Below, one piece after another: positions 1-8,821 of a stretch of 64,000 nt of DNA (the first letter of the stretch is position 1; each line of letters opens with the position of its first letter). This DNA is from Rhodopseudomonas palustris (GTDB lineage Bacteria; Pseudomonadota; Alphaproteobacteria; Rhizobiales; Xanthobacteraceae): NCBI RefSeq assembly GCF_034479375.1, contig NZ_CP140155.1, positions 3,324,501 through 3,388,500 on the forward strand, read 5' to 3'. Both the position numbers and the translations under genes were made by a program. The notes under the pieces were generated by a model, which was not told the DNA's origin, did not search any database, and saw nothing but the letters and a program-made list of their open reading frames with translations.

Positions 1-33
1 ACGGACTCGCCGGCGAACTGATCGCGATCGGAT

Positions 34-1542
34 TTACTGCGCGGCCTTCGGCCGCACGATCGCCCAGCCGATCCGCAACGGCGGCTGGCGCCCGGCGATC
101 ATCCGCTCGAACGCGCGCGGCAGCTCCGGCACGATCTCGGGAAACCGCTGCGCGATGTCCGGCGGCGGCTTGCCGGCGGTGTCGGCGGCGCGCCAGACCA
201 CGACGCCGCCGCGCTCGCTGAACGTCGCCGGTGTCACCCAGGGCGTGCGGGCCGGCGTCGCATCGAGAAACAGATGCGGCCGCGACCGGCCCATCGCGAT
301 CAGTCCGGCGAGTTCGGGATCGCCCGCGACCGCCGGCAGCGGCCGGCCGGTGCGGCGCTCGAAACTGTCGCCGAAGAACCGCGCGATATCCCTGGCCGGC
401 AGCGACGTCGCGCGTTCGGTCGGGCTGACCCAGGGCTGCACCACCGCAATCAAAATCACCGCCACCGCCGGCGCCGCCACCAGCGCCGCCCAGGCGGCGC
501 GCAGCACCCGCTGCCGGCGCAGACGGATCAGGTCCCCGGTCGCCACCACCACCGCGAGGCCGACCAGCAGCAGCGCGATGCCGGCGCCGCCGACGACGTG
601 AGGCAGGCCGAACAAGGCCGCGGCGATGCTGCCGAGCAGCGCCGGCGCCAGCGCGAAGAAATATACGAACTGCCGCGCCAGCGGATCGACCGGCGCCCGA
701 TAGACCACCGGCGCATCGTCCGCCCTGCGATCGAACCTGGCGTTGAGCAACGCCAGCAGCGCCACGCCGCCGAGCGCGACCAGCAGGCCGCCGAACAGCG
801 CGGCGGCGAGGATCGCGCGTTCGGTCAACTCGGCGGTCGCCGGCAGCGGCGGCAGCGCGAAGATGTCGGCGCGCACCAGCCAGATGCCGTAGGGCAGCAC
901 CAGCACGGCGATCACCAGCAGGCCGAACAGCGGATCGAGCGACATCAGCGCGCGGCGGGTCCGGGCGGTGGCGAGCGCGAAGCCGATCGGCAGCAGCAGC
1001 AAGGCCGGTGCGGCCACCGTGGTCAGCAGCAACAGCCCGACCTCGATCGACAGCGCGAACCAGGCATTGCGCCGGCGGCGGCCGATGATCTCCCAGCTAT
1101 GCCACAGCACCAGCGCCCACAGCGGACGCGCCAGCACCAGCGGTCCGAATTCGACGCCCGCTTCCGCGAACGCGGTGATGGTCGAGGTCAGCAGCACGGC
1201 GATCACCGCATGCTGCGGGCCGACCATGCTGCGCGCGAGCTGGAACAGCCCGTAGAACGTCACGATGAAGCAGAGCTGCGCCAGTACATAGACGCCGGCG
1301 ATGTGGCCGCCGGCGGCGCGAAACGCGATGTCGGCGAGCCAGAACGCCAGCGGCGGCCCGAGGTCGCTGCCGACCTGATATTCCCGGCCATAGGCGAGCA
1401 CGGTGGCGACGCCGTCCGGCGGGCCGGCATAGACCAGCAGCGGCACGACCACCCACAGCAGCGCCTGCGCCGACACCACCAGCCAGAACATCAGCCGCGG
1501 CCGGGCGCGGATCAATTCGATGATCAGGGAGGTAAAGCGCAT
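34..1542 (-). CDS. GT39-family membrane glycosyltransferase
   Basis: 502-residue polytopic membrane protein with about ten hydrophobic helices, starting with one at residues 18-38, and a soluble C-terminal segment of about 120 residues. The layout and the motif GSDLGPPLAFWLAD (residues 58-71) match the bacterial ArnT/PMT-like family 39 glycosyltransferases, which use polyprenyl-phosphate sugars in the inner membrane to modify lipids or glycans. The acidic Asp-Glu pair usual in the first periplasmic loop is not evident, so the donor and acceptor cannot be predicted. ATG start preceded by AGGGAGG-like purines. It follows rnhB in the same direction with 71 bases between, so co-transcription is possible. 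Confidence 0.8.
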   Translation of the reverse strand: MRFTSLIIELIRARPRLMFWLVVSAQALLWVVVPLLVYAGPPDGVATVLAYGREYQVGSDLGPPLAFWLADIAFRAAGGHIAGVYVLAQLCFIVTFYGLFQLARSMVGPQHAVIAVLLTSTITAFAEAGVEFGPLVLARPLWALVLWHSWEIIGRRRRNAWFALSIEVGLLLLTTVAAPALLLLPIGFALATARTRRALMSLDPLFGLLVIAVLVLPYGIWLVRADIFALPPLPATAELTERAILAAALFGGLLVALGGVALLALLNARFDRRADDAPVVYRAPVDPLARQFVYFFALAPALLGSIAAALFGLPHVVGGAGIALLLVGLAVVVATGDLIRLRRQRVLRAAWAALVAAPAVAVILIAVVQPWVSPTERATSLPARDIARFFGDSFERRTGRPLPAVAGDPELAGLIAMGRSRPHLFLDATPARTPWVTPATFSERGGVVVWRAADTAGKPPPDIAQRFPEIVPELPRAFERMIAGRQPPLRIGWAIVRPKAAQ

Positions 1543-1613
1543 AAGGGGCCAGCGGAGTTCGGTTCGCCCGTGATAGAGCCCACCGGCGGACCAGGCAACC
1601 GGCTTGGCCGCGC

Positions 1614-2444
1614 CTAAAGGGCGGCCTCAATCGGGGAATCCGCGGGTGTGTCGAACAGATCGCCGCTGAGGGCGGCGACCTCCGCCGGCACGCCTTCGAT
1701 CTTCCGCCAGGCGGCGGCGACCGGCGCAAAGAACCGGCGGTGATGTTCCGTCGGACCGAGTCGCGCCAGCGCCGCGAGATGCTCGGGCACGCCGTAGCCC
1801 TTGTGCTGCTCGAAGCCGTAACCCGGGCAGTCCTGCGCCAGCCGGCACATCAGCCGGTCGCGCGTGACCTTGGCGATGATCGAGGCCGCCGCGATCGAGG
1901 CGATCAGGCCGTCGCCGCCGATCACCGCCTCGCTCTCGCAGCGGGTTGCGAGCCGGTCGCGGCCGTCGACGAAAACGTGTTGCGGCAGATCCGGCAGCGC
2001 ATGGACGGCGCGGGTCAGCGCCCATAGCGAGGCGCGCAGGATGTTGTCGCGATTGATCCGTTCCGGCGAGGCGCACGCCACCGCGACCTGCGCGGTGGCG
2101 CAGATTTCCTCGAACAGTTCCTCGCGCCGCTCGGCGGTCAGCCGCTTCGAATCATCGAGGCCCTTTGGAACCCGCTTCGGGTCGAGCACCACGGCAGCCG
2201 CAACCACCGGGCCGGCGAGCGGCCCGCGGCCAGCCTCGTCGCAGCCGGCGACCGGCCAGACGCCGCGCTTGATCAGCGCCCGTTCGCGCCGGAAGCCCGG
2301 CGGCGCGACGGCGATGACGCCACGGCCGAGGCCTTTGGCGGGCGCCGCTTTTGCGGCTTGCGCCTTTCCAGTGGCGGCTTTGGCCACAGCCTTCGACGGT
2401 CTGGCCGTCGCGGCTTTCGCCGGCTTCTTGGTGTCTCGAATCAT
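1614..2444 (-). CDS. rnhB: Ribonuclease HII
   Basis: 276 residues. Cleaves RNA in RNA-DNA hybrids and removes single ribonucleotides misincorporated in DNA. The four acidic active-site residues can be placed: Asp69 and Glu70 in DEAGRG, Asp160 in VDG, and Asp178 in [12 protein letters not shown] follows at 189-196. The first 50 residues are an Ala/Lys-rich low-complexity tail absent from E. coli RnhB and probably disordered. I chose ATG at 2444; an open frame continues to 2609 but runs through the palindromic repeat upstream and is unlikely to be translated. Confidence 0.93.
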   Translation of the reverse strand: MIRDTKKPAKAATARPSKAVAKAATGKAQAAKAAPAKGLGRGVIAVAPPGFRRERALIKRGVWPVAGCDEAGRGPLAGPVVAAAVVLDPKRVPKGLDDSKRLTAERREELFEEICATAQVAVACASPERINRDNILRASLWALTRAVHALPDLPQHVFVDGRDRLATRCESEAVIGGDGLIASIAAASIIAKVTRDRLMCRLAQDCPGYGFEQHKGYGVPEHLAALARLGPTEHHRRFFAPVAAAWRKIEGVPAEVAALSGDLFDTPADSPIEAAL

Positions 2445-2536
2445 GCCGGGATGCTGCGGGCAAGCGCCGGCACGCGCAACCCGAAATCCCCGCCATGCCC
2501 CCAATTCAAAGGGAGCGTGGTTCCCCGCATCTTCCC

Positions 2537-2619
2537 GTAGGATGGGTTGAGCGCAGCGAAACCCATCGAGCGGCGCACCGTGGGGCGATGGGTTTCGCCG
2601 TAGGCTCAACCCATCCTAC
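2537..2619. repeat. Palindromic intergenic repeat, GTAGGATGGGTTGAGC type
   Basis: Perfect 16-bp arms GTAGGATGGGTTGAGC (2537-2552) and its complement (2604-2619) surround a nested pair AACCCATCG / CGATGGGTT (2559-2567, 2586-2594). This GTAGGATGGGTT element is a well-known dispersed intergenic repeat in proteobacteria. It lies between rnhB and the radical SAM gene and could act as a transcript hairpin. Confidence 0.85.
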
Positions 2620-2629
2620 GGATCGGCAC

Positions 2630-3793
2630 CTAAAACAAACTCAACTGCTGCCCGGCGCGCTCAGGCTTCTCGAAATGATCGATCGTCAGCTTGGAGCGGC
2701 GCTTGTTCAGGCCGAGCCTCGCGCAGGCGGTCTCGAACCTCCGGCCGATCATCCAGGCGATCGGGCCGGTGCCTTTCATCCGCGTGCCCCATTGCGAATC
2801 GTAGTCGCGGCCGCCGCGCATATCGCGGATCAGCGTGAAGACGTGGCGGTAGCGGTCCGGGTAGTTCGCCATCAGCCATTCGCGGAACAGGTCGCGCACT
2901 TCCAGCGGCAGCCGCAGCATTACGTAGCTCGCCTCCTTGACGCCGGCATGGGCGGCGGCGTCGAGGATGCGCTCGATCTCGACGTCGTTGAGCGCCGGGA
3001 TCACCGGCGCCACCATCACGGTGGTCGGAATGCCGGCCTCCGACAGCCGCTTCAACGCCTCCAGCCGCTTTTCAGGTGTCGAGGCGCGCGGCTCCATGGT
3101 GCGCGCCAGTTTCGGGTCGAGCGATGTCACCGACAGCGCGACCTTGACGAGCTGACGCTTCGCCATCCGCGCCAGAATATCGATATCGCGGGTGACCAGC
3201 GCCGATTTGGTGACGATGCCGACCGGATGCCCGGTCTTTTCCAGCACTTCGAGCACGCCGCGCATGATCTTGTGCTCGCGCTCGATCGGCTGGTACGGAT
3301 CGGTGTTGGTGCCGATCGCGATCATTTTCGGCTCGTAGTCGGCGGCGGCGAGTTCCTTCTCCAGCAGCGCCGGCGCGTCCGGCTTGGCGAACAGCCGGGA
3401 CTCGAAGTCCAGCCCCGGCGACAGGCCGAGATAGGCGTGGGTCGGCCGCGCGAAACAGTAGACGCAGCCGTGCTCGCAGCCGCGATACGGATTGATCGAA
3501 CGGTCGAAGCCGATATCCGGCGAGTCGTTGCGGGTGATGACTTTTCGCGCGGTGTCGAGCGCGACCGTGGTCTTGAACGGCGGCAGTTCGTCGAGGCTCT
3601 GCCAGCCGTCGTCGAACGCGACCCGCGCTTCGGCCTCGAACCGACCCGAGTCGTTGGATTGCGCGCCGCGGCCGCGACGACGTTGCTTGTCGATAGCAAT
3701 TTCGATGGCGGGAAAAGGAGAAGGCGCGCCCACCGGCTCGGAGGGCGCCGTGACCGGCGGGCGCTTGAGGGCACTGCTGGATGCTCTGCTCAT
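2630..3793 (-). CDS. PA0069-family radical SAM protein
   Basis: 387 residues. The radical SAM cluster motif is Cys106-x3-Cys110-x2-Cys113 (CEHGCVYC), preceded by NPYRGCEHG, typical of the SplB-like PA0069 family of unknown substrate. Downstream TNTDPYQPIE and the VTKSALVTRDIDIL segment are also family hallmarks. The basic, Pro-rich first 45 residues are variable. Length is normal. ATG at 3793. Cytoplasmic [4Fe-4S] enzyme; the reaction is not known for the family, and neighbours give no clear pathway. Confidence 0.88.
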   Translation of the reverse strand: MSRASSSALKRPPVTAPSEPVGAPSPFPAIEIAIDKQRRRGRGAQSNDSGRFEAEARVAFDDGWQSLDELPPFKTTVALDTARKVITRNDSPDIGFDRSINPYRGCEHGCVYCFARPTHAYLGLSPGLDFESRLFAKPDAPALLEKELAAADYEPKMIAIGTNTDPYQPIEREHKIMRGVLEVLEKTGHPVGIVTKSALVTRDIDILARMAKRQLVKVALSVTSLDPKLARTMEPRASTPEKRLEALKRLSEAGIPTTVMVAPVIPALNDVEIERILDAAAHAGVKEASYVMLRLPLEVRDLFREWLMANYPDRYRHVFTLIRDMRGGRDYDSQWGTRMKGTGPIAWMIGRRFETACARLGLNKRRSKLTIDHFEKPERAGQQLSLF

Positions 3794-3924
3794 GGCTCGA
3801 AGATAGCGAGTCGAAGGAACAAATCAAGAACAAACTCATGAATCACACAACCCAGGCCCAAGCCTAGTTTCGGGGCAGACCGCAATTCCGTGCTGATTTC
3901 GACGCCACGAGATGCTAAGCGTGC

Positions 3925-4521
3925 ATGGCACTGTCGCAATCGAAGCCGTCGGCGGACATGCTGAGCGTCATCATCCCTACTGAAGGTGTCGAACGGACCG
4001 CGGTCGCCACATTGGCGGCGCTGGTTCCAGGCGCGGCCGCGGGCGTTGTCCGCGAGGTGGTGCTGGTCGATCGCAAGGACGACGGCGTGATCGAACGGGT
4101 CGCGGACGTCGCCGGCTGCGGATTTCTTGCGGTGCAGGGCAGCCGCGCCGCGGCATTGGCGGCGGGCGCGCAGCAGTCGCGGTCGCCATGGTTGATGTTC
4201 CTGCATGCCGGCGCGGTGCTGGATTCCGGCTGGATCGAAGAGACCTCGCAGTTCATCCAGGGCGTCTCGCTCAGCGGCCGGCCGCGCGCGGGGATCTTCC
4301 GCTATGCGCGCTCGCCCTATGCGGAGCCGAGCTGGCGCGAGACCTTCAACGCCCTTCGCCGGCAGATCTCGGGACCGCGGGCCGATCAGGGGCTGCTGAT
4401 CGCCCGCGATCACTACGACCAGCTCGGCGGCCACGATCCGGAGCGCTCCGAAGCGCGGCTGCTGCGGCAGCTCGGCCGCTCCTCCCGCACGCTGCTGCGC
4501 AGCCGGATCGTGCTGGTCTGA
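3925..4521 (+). CDS. GT2-like glycosyltransferase, short, acidic motif lost
   Basis: 198 residues with the start of a GT-A fold: MLSVIIPTEG (12-21), then VREVVLVDRKDDG and the segment PWLMFLHAGAVLD. Family 2 transferases, especially the TIGR04283-like group, carry an acidic HAD-type metal-binding motif where this protein has HAGA, so catalytic activity is doubtful. No membrane helix is seen. ATG at 3925. Its own transcription unit, divergent from the radical SAM gene across 131 bases. Function unknown; a regulatory or degenerate sugar transferase is possible. Confidence 0.65.
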   Translation: MALSQSKPSADMLSVIIPTEGVERTAVATLAALVPGAAAGVVREVVLVDRKDDGVIERVADVAGCGFLAVQGSRAAALAAGAQQSRSPWLMFLHAGAVLDSGWIEETSQFIQGVSLSGRPRAGIFRYARSPYAEPSWRETFNALRRQISGPRADQGLLIARDHYDQLGGHDPERSEARLLRQLGRSSRTLLRSRIVLV

Positions 4522-4676
4522 GCGCGGCTCCGCGTTTCAACTCACAACTCGCGAACTCCATCCCGGCTCCGCGCGTCGATGTCGCGCGACACATTGCGGG
4601 AGGCAATCCGTCGCGTCGTTGCGCCGGGATCAGGTCGCGCGCCGCGGTGTTGCAGGACGAGTTCGAACAGGGAAAC

Positions 4677-5468
4677 ATGTCCATGCAGCACGCATCGATC
4701 CGCTCCTTCGCCGGCCTCGCCGCCATCGTCCTCGCCACCGGCGCCACGATCGTCTCCGCGCCGGCCCGAACGCCCGATGTGCACTACGTGCCGACCCCCC
4801 AGAACGTCGTCGACCGCATGCTGGAACTGACCGCGCCGAAGCCCGGCGAGTACCTTATCGATCTGGGATCCGGCGACGGGCGGATTCCGATCGCGGCCGC
4901 AAAGCGCTTCGGGATCAGCGGCCACGGCGTCGATATCGACCCGGTCCGCATCACCGAAGCCGAGGCCAACGCCAAGAGCGCCGGCGTTCAGGACAAGGTC
5001 GAATTCATTCAAGCCGACCTGTTCGAGACCGACATCAGCAAGGCCGACATCGTCACGCTGTATCTGCTGCAGACGCTGAACGCCAAGCTGCGGCCACGAC
5101 TGCTGAACGAACTGCGTCCCGGCACACGCGTGGTGTCGCATAGTTTCTCGATGGGCGACTGGACGGCCGACCGCCACGAAACGGTGGGCGGGCGTGACGT
5201 CTATTTCTGGATCGTGCCGGCCCGCGTGGAAGGCGAATGGCGGCTGCAGAACGGCTCCGAAGCCGTCGTGAATCTCAGCCTGAAACAGAAATACCAGGTC
5301 GTCACCGGCACCGCCACGATGGAAGGCAAGCCCTTGCCGATCGAGCAGGTCAGCCTGCGCGGAGCAGAGCTGAGTTTCCGGATCGGCGGGCAGACCTATC
5401 AGGGCAAAGTCGACGGCAACAGCATCGTCCCGTCGGGCACGGGCGACTGGCGCGCCGAGCGTATCTGA
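4677..5468 (+). CDS. Exported class I SAM-dependent methyltransferase
   Basis: 263 residues. An N-terminal hydrophobic segment (about 10-30, ending SAPA) resembles a signal peptide or anchor, followed by a Rossmann methyltransferase core: motif I LIDLGSGDGRI (60-70), GVDIDP, and VEFIQADLFE. The C-terminal 90 residues are an extra beta-rich domain. Methyltransferases outside the cytoplasm are unusual because SAM is cytoplasmic, so the segment may be an anchor. Two starts are possible: ATG 4677, or ATG 4683, which sits at a better distance (8 bases) from GGGAA. Substrate unknown. Confidence 0.72.
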   Translation: MSMQHASIRSFAGLAAIVLATGATIVSAPARTPDVHYVPTPQNVVDRMLELTAPKPGEYLIDLGSGDGRIPIAAAKRFGISGHGVDIDPVRITEAEANAKSAGVQDKVEFIQADLFETDISKADIVTLYLLQTLNAKLRPRLLNELRPGTRVVSHSFSMGDWTADRHETVGGRDVYFWIVPARVEGEWRLQNGSEAVVNLSLKQKYQVVTGTATMEGKPLPIEQVSLRGAELSFRIGGQTYQGKVDGNSIVPSGTGDWRAERI

Positions 5469-5500
5469 CCAACGCGCTTTCCTTACGGCCGGACGCCGTC

Positions 5501-6895
5501 ATGGCGCCGCCTCACAGCGAGTCCGCCAGCGAGCCTGTCATGACCGATTCGACCTCAGCCGCGCCGCGGCCCAGCCTGTCTCTGCTCGACGGCATCTCGA
5601 TGGTGATCGGCGTCGTCGTCGGCATCGGGATCTTCAAGACCCCGTCGCTGGTGGCCGCCAATGTCGGCAGCGAGGCTGAGTTCATCGGGCTGTGGCTGCT
5701 GGGCGGGCTGATCACGCTGGCCGGAGCTCTGGTCTATGCCGAACTCGCCGCGCGCTATCCCAGTGCGGGCGGCGAGTACACCTTCCTCGATCGCGGGCTG
5801 GGGCGAAACATCGCGCTGCTGTTCGCATGGGGCCGGATCTCGATCATCCAGACCGGGGCGATCGCCGCGGTCGCCTTCGTATTTGGCGACTACGCCCAGG
5901 CCATCGTGCCGATCGGCTCCTCGGGCGTGGCGATCTACGCGGCGGCGGTGCTTGTGATCATGACCGCGGTCAATCTGCGCGGCACCCATCAGGGCAAGAC
6001 CGCGCAGAACCTGCTGAGCGGACTGACGCTGACGGTGATCGTCCTGATCATCATCGCCGCGCTGTTTCTCGCGCCGGAGCAGGTGCCGGCCGATCCGCGG
6101 CCTGCGGCCGGGGACGGCGAAACGGCCGCCGGCGGCGCTGCCGGGCTCGCCATGGTGTTCATTCTGCTGACTTACGGCGGCTGGAACGAGATCGCTTACA
6201 TCTCCGCCGACGTCCGCGACGGCCGCCGCAACATGCTGCGAGTGCTGCTGTTCGGGACGCTGGCGATCACCGCGATCTATCTTCTCACCAATCTCGCTTA
6301 TCTGAGCGTGCTCGGGCTCGACGCGATGCGTCGCTCCAGCGCGGTCGCCACCGACCTGATGCGGCTGACCGCGGGCGATACCGGGGCGCTTCTGCTCAGC
6401 CTCGCGGTCTGCATCGCCGCGCTGAGCACGCTCAACGCGTCGATCTTCACCGGCGCGCGGGTGTATTTCGCGCTCGGCTCCGACCTGCCCGCGCTGCGCC
6501 GGCTCGGCGCGTGGGATCCGCGCGGCAACAATCCGCGCCGCGCGATGCTGCTTCAGGGCGCGGTGGCGCTGCTGCTGGTGATGTTCGGCGCGATGCAGCG
6601 CGACGGCTTTCAGGCGATCGTGGAATACACCGCCCCCGCATTCTGGCTGTTCATGCTGCTGGTCGGGATTTCGTTTTTTGTGCTGCGGCGCCGCGACCAG
6701 GCGCAGCCACGTCTGCTGCCGGCGCCGTTGTATCCGCTGGTGCCTGCGCTGTTCTGCGCCGCCTGCGGCTACCTGTTCTACGCCAGCCTGATGCACACCG
6801 GGCTGGGTGCGCTGATCGGCCTCGCGGTGCTGCTGGCCGGGGTGCCGCTGATCGCGGTGGCGCGGCGCCGGAGCACGATGGTCCCGGCCGAGTGA
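5501..6895 (+). CDS. APC-superfamily amino acid permease
   Basis: 464 residues with about twelve transmembrane helices. The first helix holds GIGIFKTP and is followed by LGGLITLAGALVYAELAARYPSAGGEY, both diagnostic of the amino acid-polyamine-organocation family (LAT/AAT-like antiporters or symporters). It probably moves an amino acid across the inner membrane; the substrate cannot be read from sequence. The next ATG at 5540 (MTDSTS) is an equally good start and gives 451 residues. It begins 32 bases after the methyltransferase stop, so the two may share a transcript. Confidence 0.82.
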   Translation: MAPPHSESASEPVMTDSTSAAPRPSLSLLDGISMVIGVVVGIGIFKTPSLVAANVGSEAEFIGLWLLGGLITLAGALVYAELAARYPSAGGEYTFLDRGLGRNIALLFAWGRISIIQTGAIAAVAFVFGDYAQAIVPIGSSGVAIYAAAVLVIMTAVNLRGTHQGKTAQNLLSGLTLTVIVLIIIAALFLAPEQVPADPRPAAGDGETAAGGAAGLAMVFILLTYGGWNEIAYISADVRDGRRNMLRVLLFGTLAITAIYLLTNLAYLSVLGLDAMRRSSAVATDLMRLTAGDTGALLLSLAVCIAALSTLNASIFTGARVYFALGSDLPALRRLGAWDPRGNNPRRAMLLQGAVALLLVMFGAMQRDGFQAIVEYTAPAFWLFMLLVGISFFVLRRRDQAQPRLLPAPLYPLVPALFCAACGYLFYASLMHTGLGALIGLAVLLAGVPLIAVARRRSTMVPAE

Positions 6896-6930
6896 ACCGC
6901 CGCGGCGACCGCCGCCGACCGCCGAGACAC

Positions 6931-6969
6931 TTGCCAAAGGCAACCATTTATTTGACAATGGCAACCATT
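6931..6969 (+). promoter_or_regulatory. Promoter with two palindromes before the MarR-GNAT gene
   Basis: Two perfect palindromes with 3-base centres, TTGCC-AAA-GGCAA (6931-6943) and AATGG-CAA-CCATT (6957-6969), contain the direct repeat GGCAACCATT at 6939 and 6960, 21 bases apart, which is two helical turns. TTGCCA (6931) and GACAAT (6954) make a possible -35/-10 pair with 17-base spacing, so a bound repressor would block polymerase. The site ends 11 bases before the start codon. Autoregulation by the MarR domain is inference. Confidence 0.55.
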
Positions 6970-6980
6970 GAAGAGTTGCC

Positions 6981-7904
6981 ATGTCGAACCCCGTCCCGCC
7001 CGATCAGGTCGCCAGCGTCCGCGGCTTCAACCGCTTCTATACCCGCCGGCTCGGCGTGCTCGAGCAGCACCTGCTGAATACGCCTTTTTCGCTCACCGAA
7101 GCCCGGGTGCTGTACGAGCTGGCGCATCGCGACGCCCCGCTCGCCAAGGAGATCGGCGCCGAGTTGGGCATCGACGCCGGCTATCTCAGCCGGATCCTTC
7201 AAAGCTTCGACGATCAGGGCCTGATCAGCCGCAAGCCGTCGCCGGACGATCGGCGGCAGTCGCGGATCGGCCTGACCGCGAAGGGCCGCACCACCTACGG
7301 CCGCCTCGAGCAGCGCTCGCAGCAGGAGATCGCGGCGATGCTCGCGGGCCTGCAGCCGTCCGAGCGGTCGCGGGTGGTGGCGGCGATGACCACCATCGAG
7401 CGATTGCTCCGAGCAGCACCGTCGCAAGGCCCGATCCTGCGCGGCCCGCAGCCCGGCGACATCGGCTGGGTGGTGCAGAGCCACGGCGCGTTCTACGCCG
7501 CCGAATACGGCTTCGGCGCCTCGTTCGAGGCGCTGGTCGCCGAGATCGCCGGCCGGTTTCTCGCCGCGCACGATCCCAGGCGCGAGCGCTGCTGGATCGC
7601 CGAACTCGACGGCGCGCAGGCCGGCTCGCTGTTTCTGGTGCGGGCCAGCGACGAGGTCGCCAAGCTGCGGCTGCTGCTGGTGACGCCGCAGGCGCGCGGC
7701 CATCGGCTCGGACAGCGGATGGTGCAGGAGGCGATCGGCTTCGCCCGGCAATGCGGCTATCGTAAAGTGACGCTGTGGACGCAAAGCATCCTCGTCGCCG
7801 CGCGAAAAATCTATCAGGACGCTGGCTTCGTGCTGGTCGCGACCGAGCCGCACCGCAGCTTCGGCCCCGACTTGATCGGCGAGACCTGGGAGCTGACGCT
7901 GTAA
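6981..7904 (+). CDS. MarR-type regulator fused to GNAT acetyltransferase
   Basis: 307 residues in two parts. Residues 1-140 form a winged helix of MarR type, with the recognition segment DAGYLSRILQSFDDQG and wing SPDDRRQSRIGLT. Residues about 150-307 form a GNAT acetyltransferase with acyl-CoA loop LVTPQARGHRLGQRM. This fusion is a known family (helix-turn-helix/GNAT); the second domain probably acetylates a small amine, or senses it. ATG at 6981. Palindromes immediately upstream suggest autoregulation. The next small ORF overlaps its stop by one base. Confidence 0.85.
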   Translation: MSNPVPPDQVASVRGFNRFYTRRLGVLEQHLLNTPFSLTEARVLYELAHRDAPLAKEIGAELGIDAGYLSRILQSFDDQGLISRKPSPDDRRQSRIGLTAKGRTTYGRLEQRSQQEIAAMLAGLQPSERSRVVAAMTTIERLLRAAPSQGPILRGPQPGDIGWVVQSHGAFYAAEYGFGASFEALVAEIAGRFLAAHDPRRERCWIAELDGAQAGSLFLVRASDEVAKLRLLLVTPQARGHRLGQRMVQEAIGFARQCGYRKVTLWTQSILVAARKIYQDAGFVLVATEPHRSFGPDLIGETWELTL

Positions 7905-8059
7905 TGGCGCCGCGTCGCGACCAGTCGCGGCAGGTCACCTCCGAGCTGATCGCGTTCCACGCCCGGCGTGGGCGGGCGCTTCAGCTTGCCGCGATCTATG
8001 CGGCCATGCGAGCACTGATCGGCTGGCTGCGCGCGGCGCTGGGCCGGCGCCGCCTTTGA
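7904..8059 (+). CDS. Small basic hypothetical protein
   Basis: 51 residues, Arg-rich, with one amphipathic stretch ALQLAAIYAAMRALIGWLRAAL that could lie on or in the membrane. Its ATG overlaps the stop of the MarR-GNAT gene (TAATG), which suggests translational coupling. It has no recognisable domain. Overlap and frame support a real gene, but short length in G+C-rich DNA means it may be a chance ORF. Confidence 0.4.
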   Translation: MAPRRDQSRQVTSELIAFHARRGRALQLAAIYAAMRALIGWLRAALGRRRL

Positions 8060-8068
8060 CCGGCCGCA

Positions 8069-8821
8069 TCACGCGGCGCGATCGGCCACCATCGTCTCGA
8101 CGAATTGCGGATAGCACTCAGCCAGTTCGGTGGTGACCCGGCCGCGCAGCAGCGCCAGCGTCTCGGCATCGGGTTCCGGCGTGAACGGCACCTCGTCCGG
8201 CGAATCGTAGTCGAAGCCGGTGGCGGCGCGGACATCCGAAGCCGAGCCGCCGCGATGCACGCTGCGCAACCGGAAGCGCTTGTTCTCTTTGTCGAAGTCG
8301 AACAGCGCGAGACCAGTCAGCAAGGCGTGCGGCCCGCCGCTGCGATGAATACCGTCGCTCGAGCCCGGCGCGCTGACGAAATCGACCTTGTCGACCAGCA
8401 CCCGCGGCGAATGTTCCTCGCGGAACAGGATCACCCGCGGGATCAGATAGTACATGAAGGCGGAGCCGAACGAGCCCGGCCACCGCACGGTGCTCGACGG
8501 ATAGTCGCCGGTGCCGACCAGATTGATGTTGGCCTGCCCGTCGATCTGACCGCCGCCGAGAAAGAACGCATCGATCCGCCCCTGCGCGGTGGCGTCGAAC
8601 AGTTCGAACGAGCCGTTGGTGAAGAAATTATGCTGGCGCGAACCCAGCACGATCACCCGCACGCGCTCGCGGCCGCGCTGTTCGTTGCGGGCGCGCAGCA
8701 GCATCGCGCCGGCCGCCGGCATCGGCGACGACGCGCCGACCGCGACGGTTCGCACGCCGTCGAGCAGATCGGCGATGGTGGCGATCAGGATTTCGCGTCG
8801 GCTCGCGGGCAGCGCGCTCAT
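8069..8821 (-). CDS. CoA-transferase subunit beta-like protein
   Basis: 250 residues with the class I CoA-transferase beta fold: GGGQIDGQANINLVG-like turn near residue 100 and GGPHALLTGLALFDF in the C-terminal half. The Glu-containing SENG motif that carries the covalent CoA in 3-oxoacid CoA-transferases is replaced by GSRQHNF, so activity may differ from the classical transfer. ATG 8821 overlaps the alpha-subunit stop by four bases (ATGA), so the subunits are translationally coupled. A role in acid activation or ring-cleavage degradation is plausible; no substrate is evident. Confidence 0.75.
   Translation of the reverse strand: MSALPASRREILIATIADLLDGVRTVAVGASSPMPAAGAMLLRARNEQRGRERVRVIVLGSRQHNFFTNGSFELFDATAQGRIDAFFLGGGQIDGQANINLVGTGDYPSSTVRWPGSFGSAFMYYLIPRVILFREEHSPRVLVDKVDFVSAPGSSDGIHRSGGPHALLTGLALFDFDKENKRFRLRSVHRGGSASDVRAATGFDYDSPDEVPFTPEPDAETLALLRGRVTTELAECYPQFVETMVADRAA

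Noticed and set aside
6952..6957. TTGACA as -35 of the MarR-GNAT gene
   Set aside because: The -10 would fall at 6975, right before the start codon, and no TATAAT-like sequence is there; TTGCCA/GACAAT is preferred.
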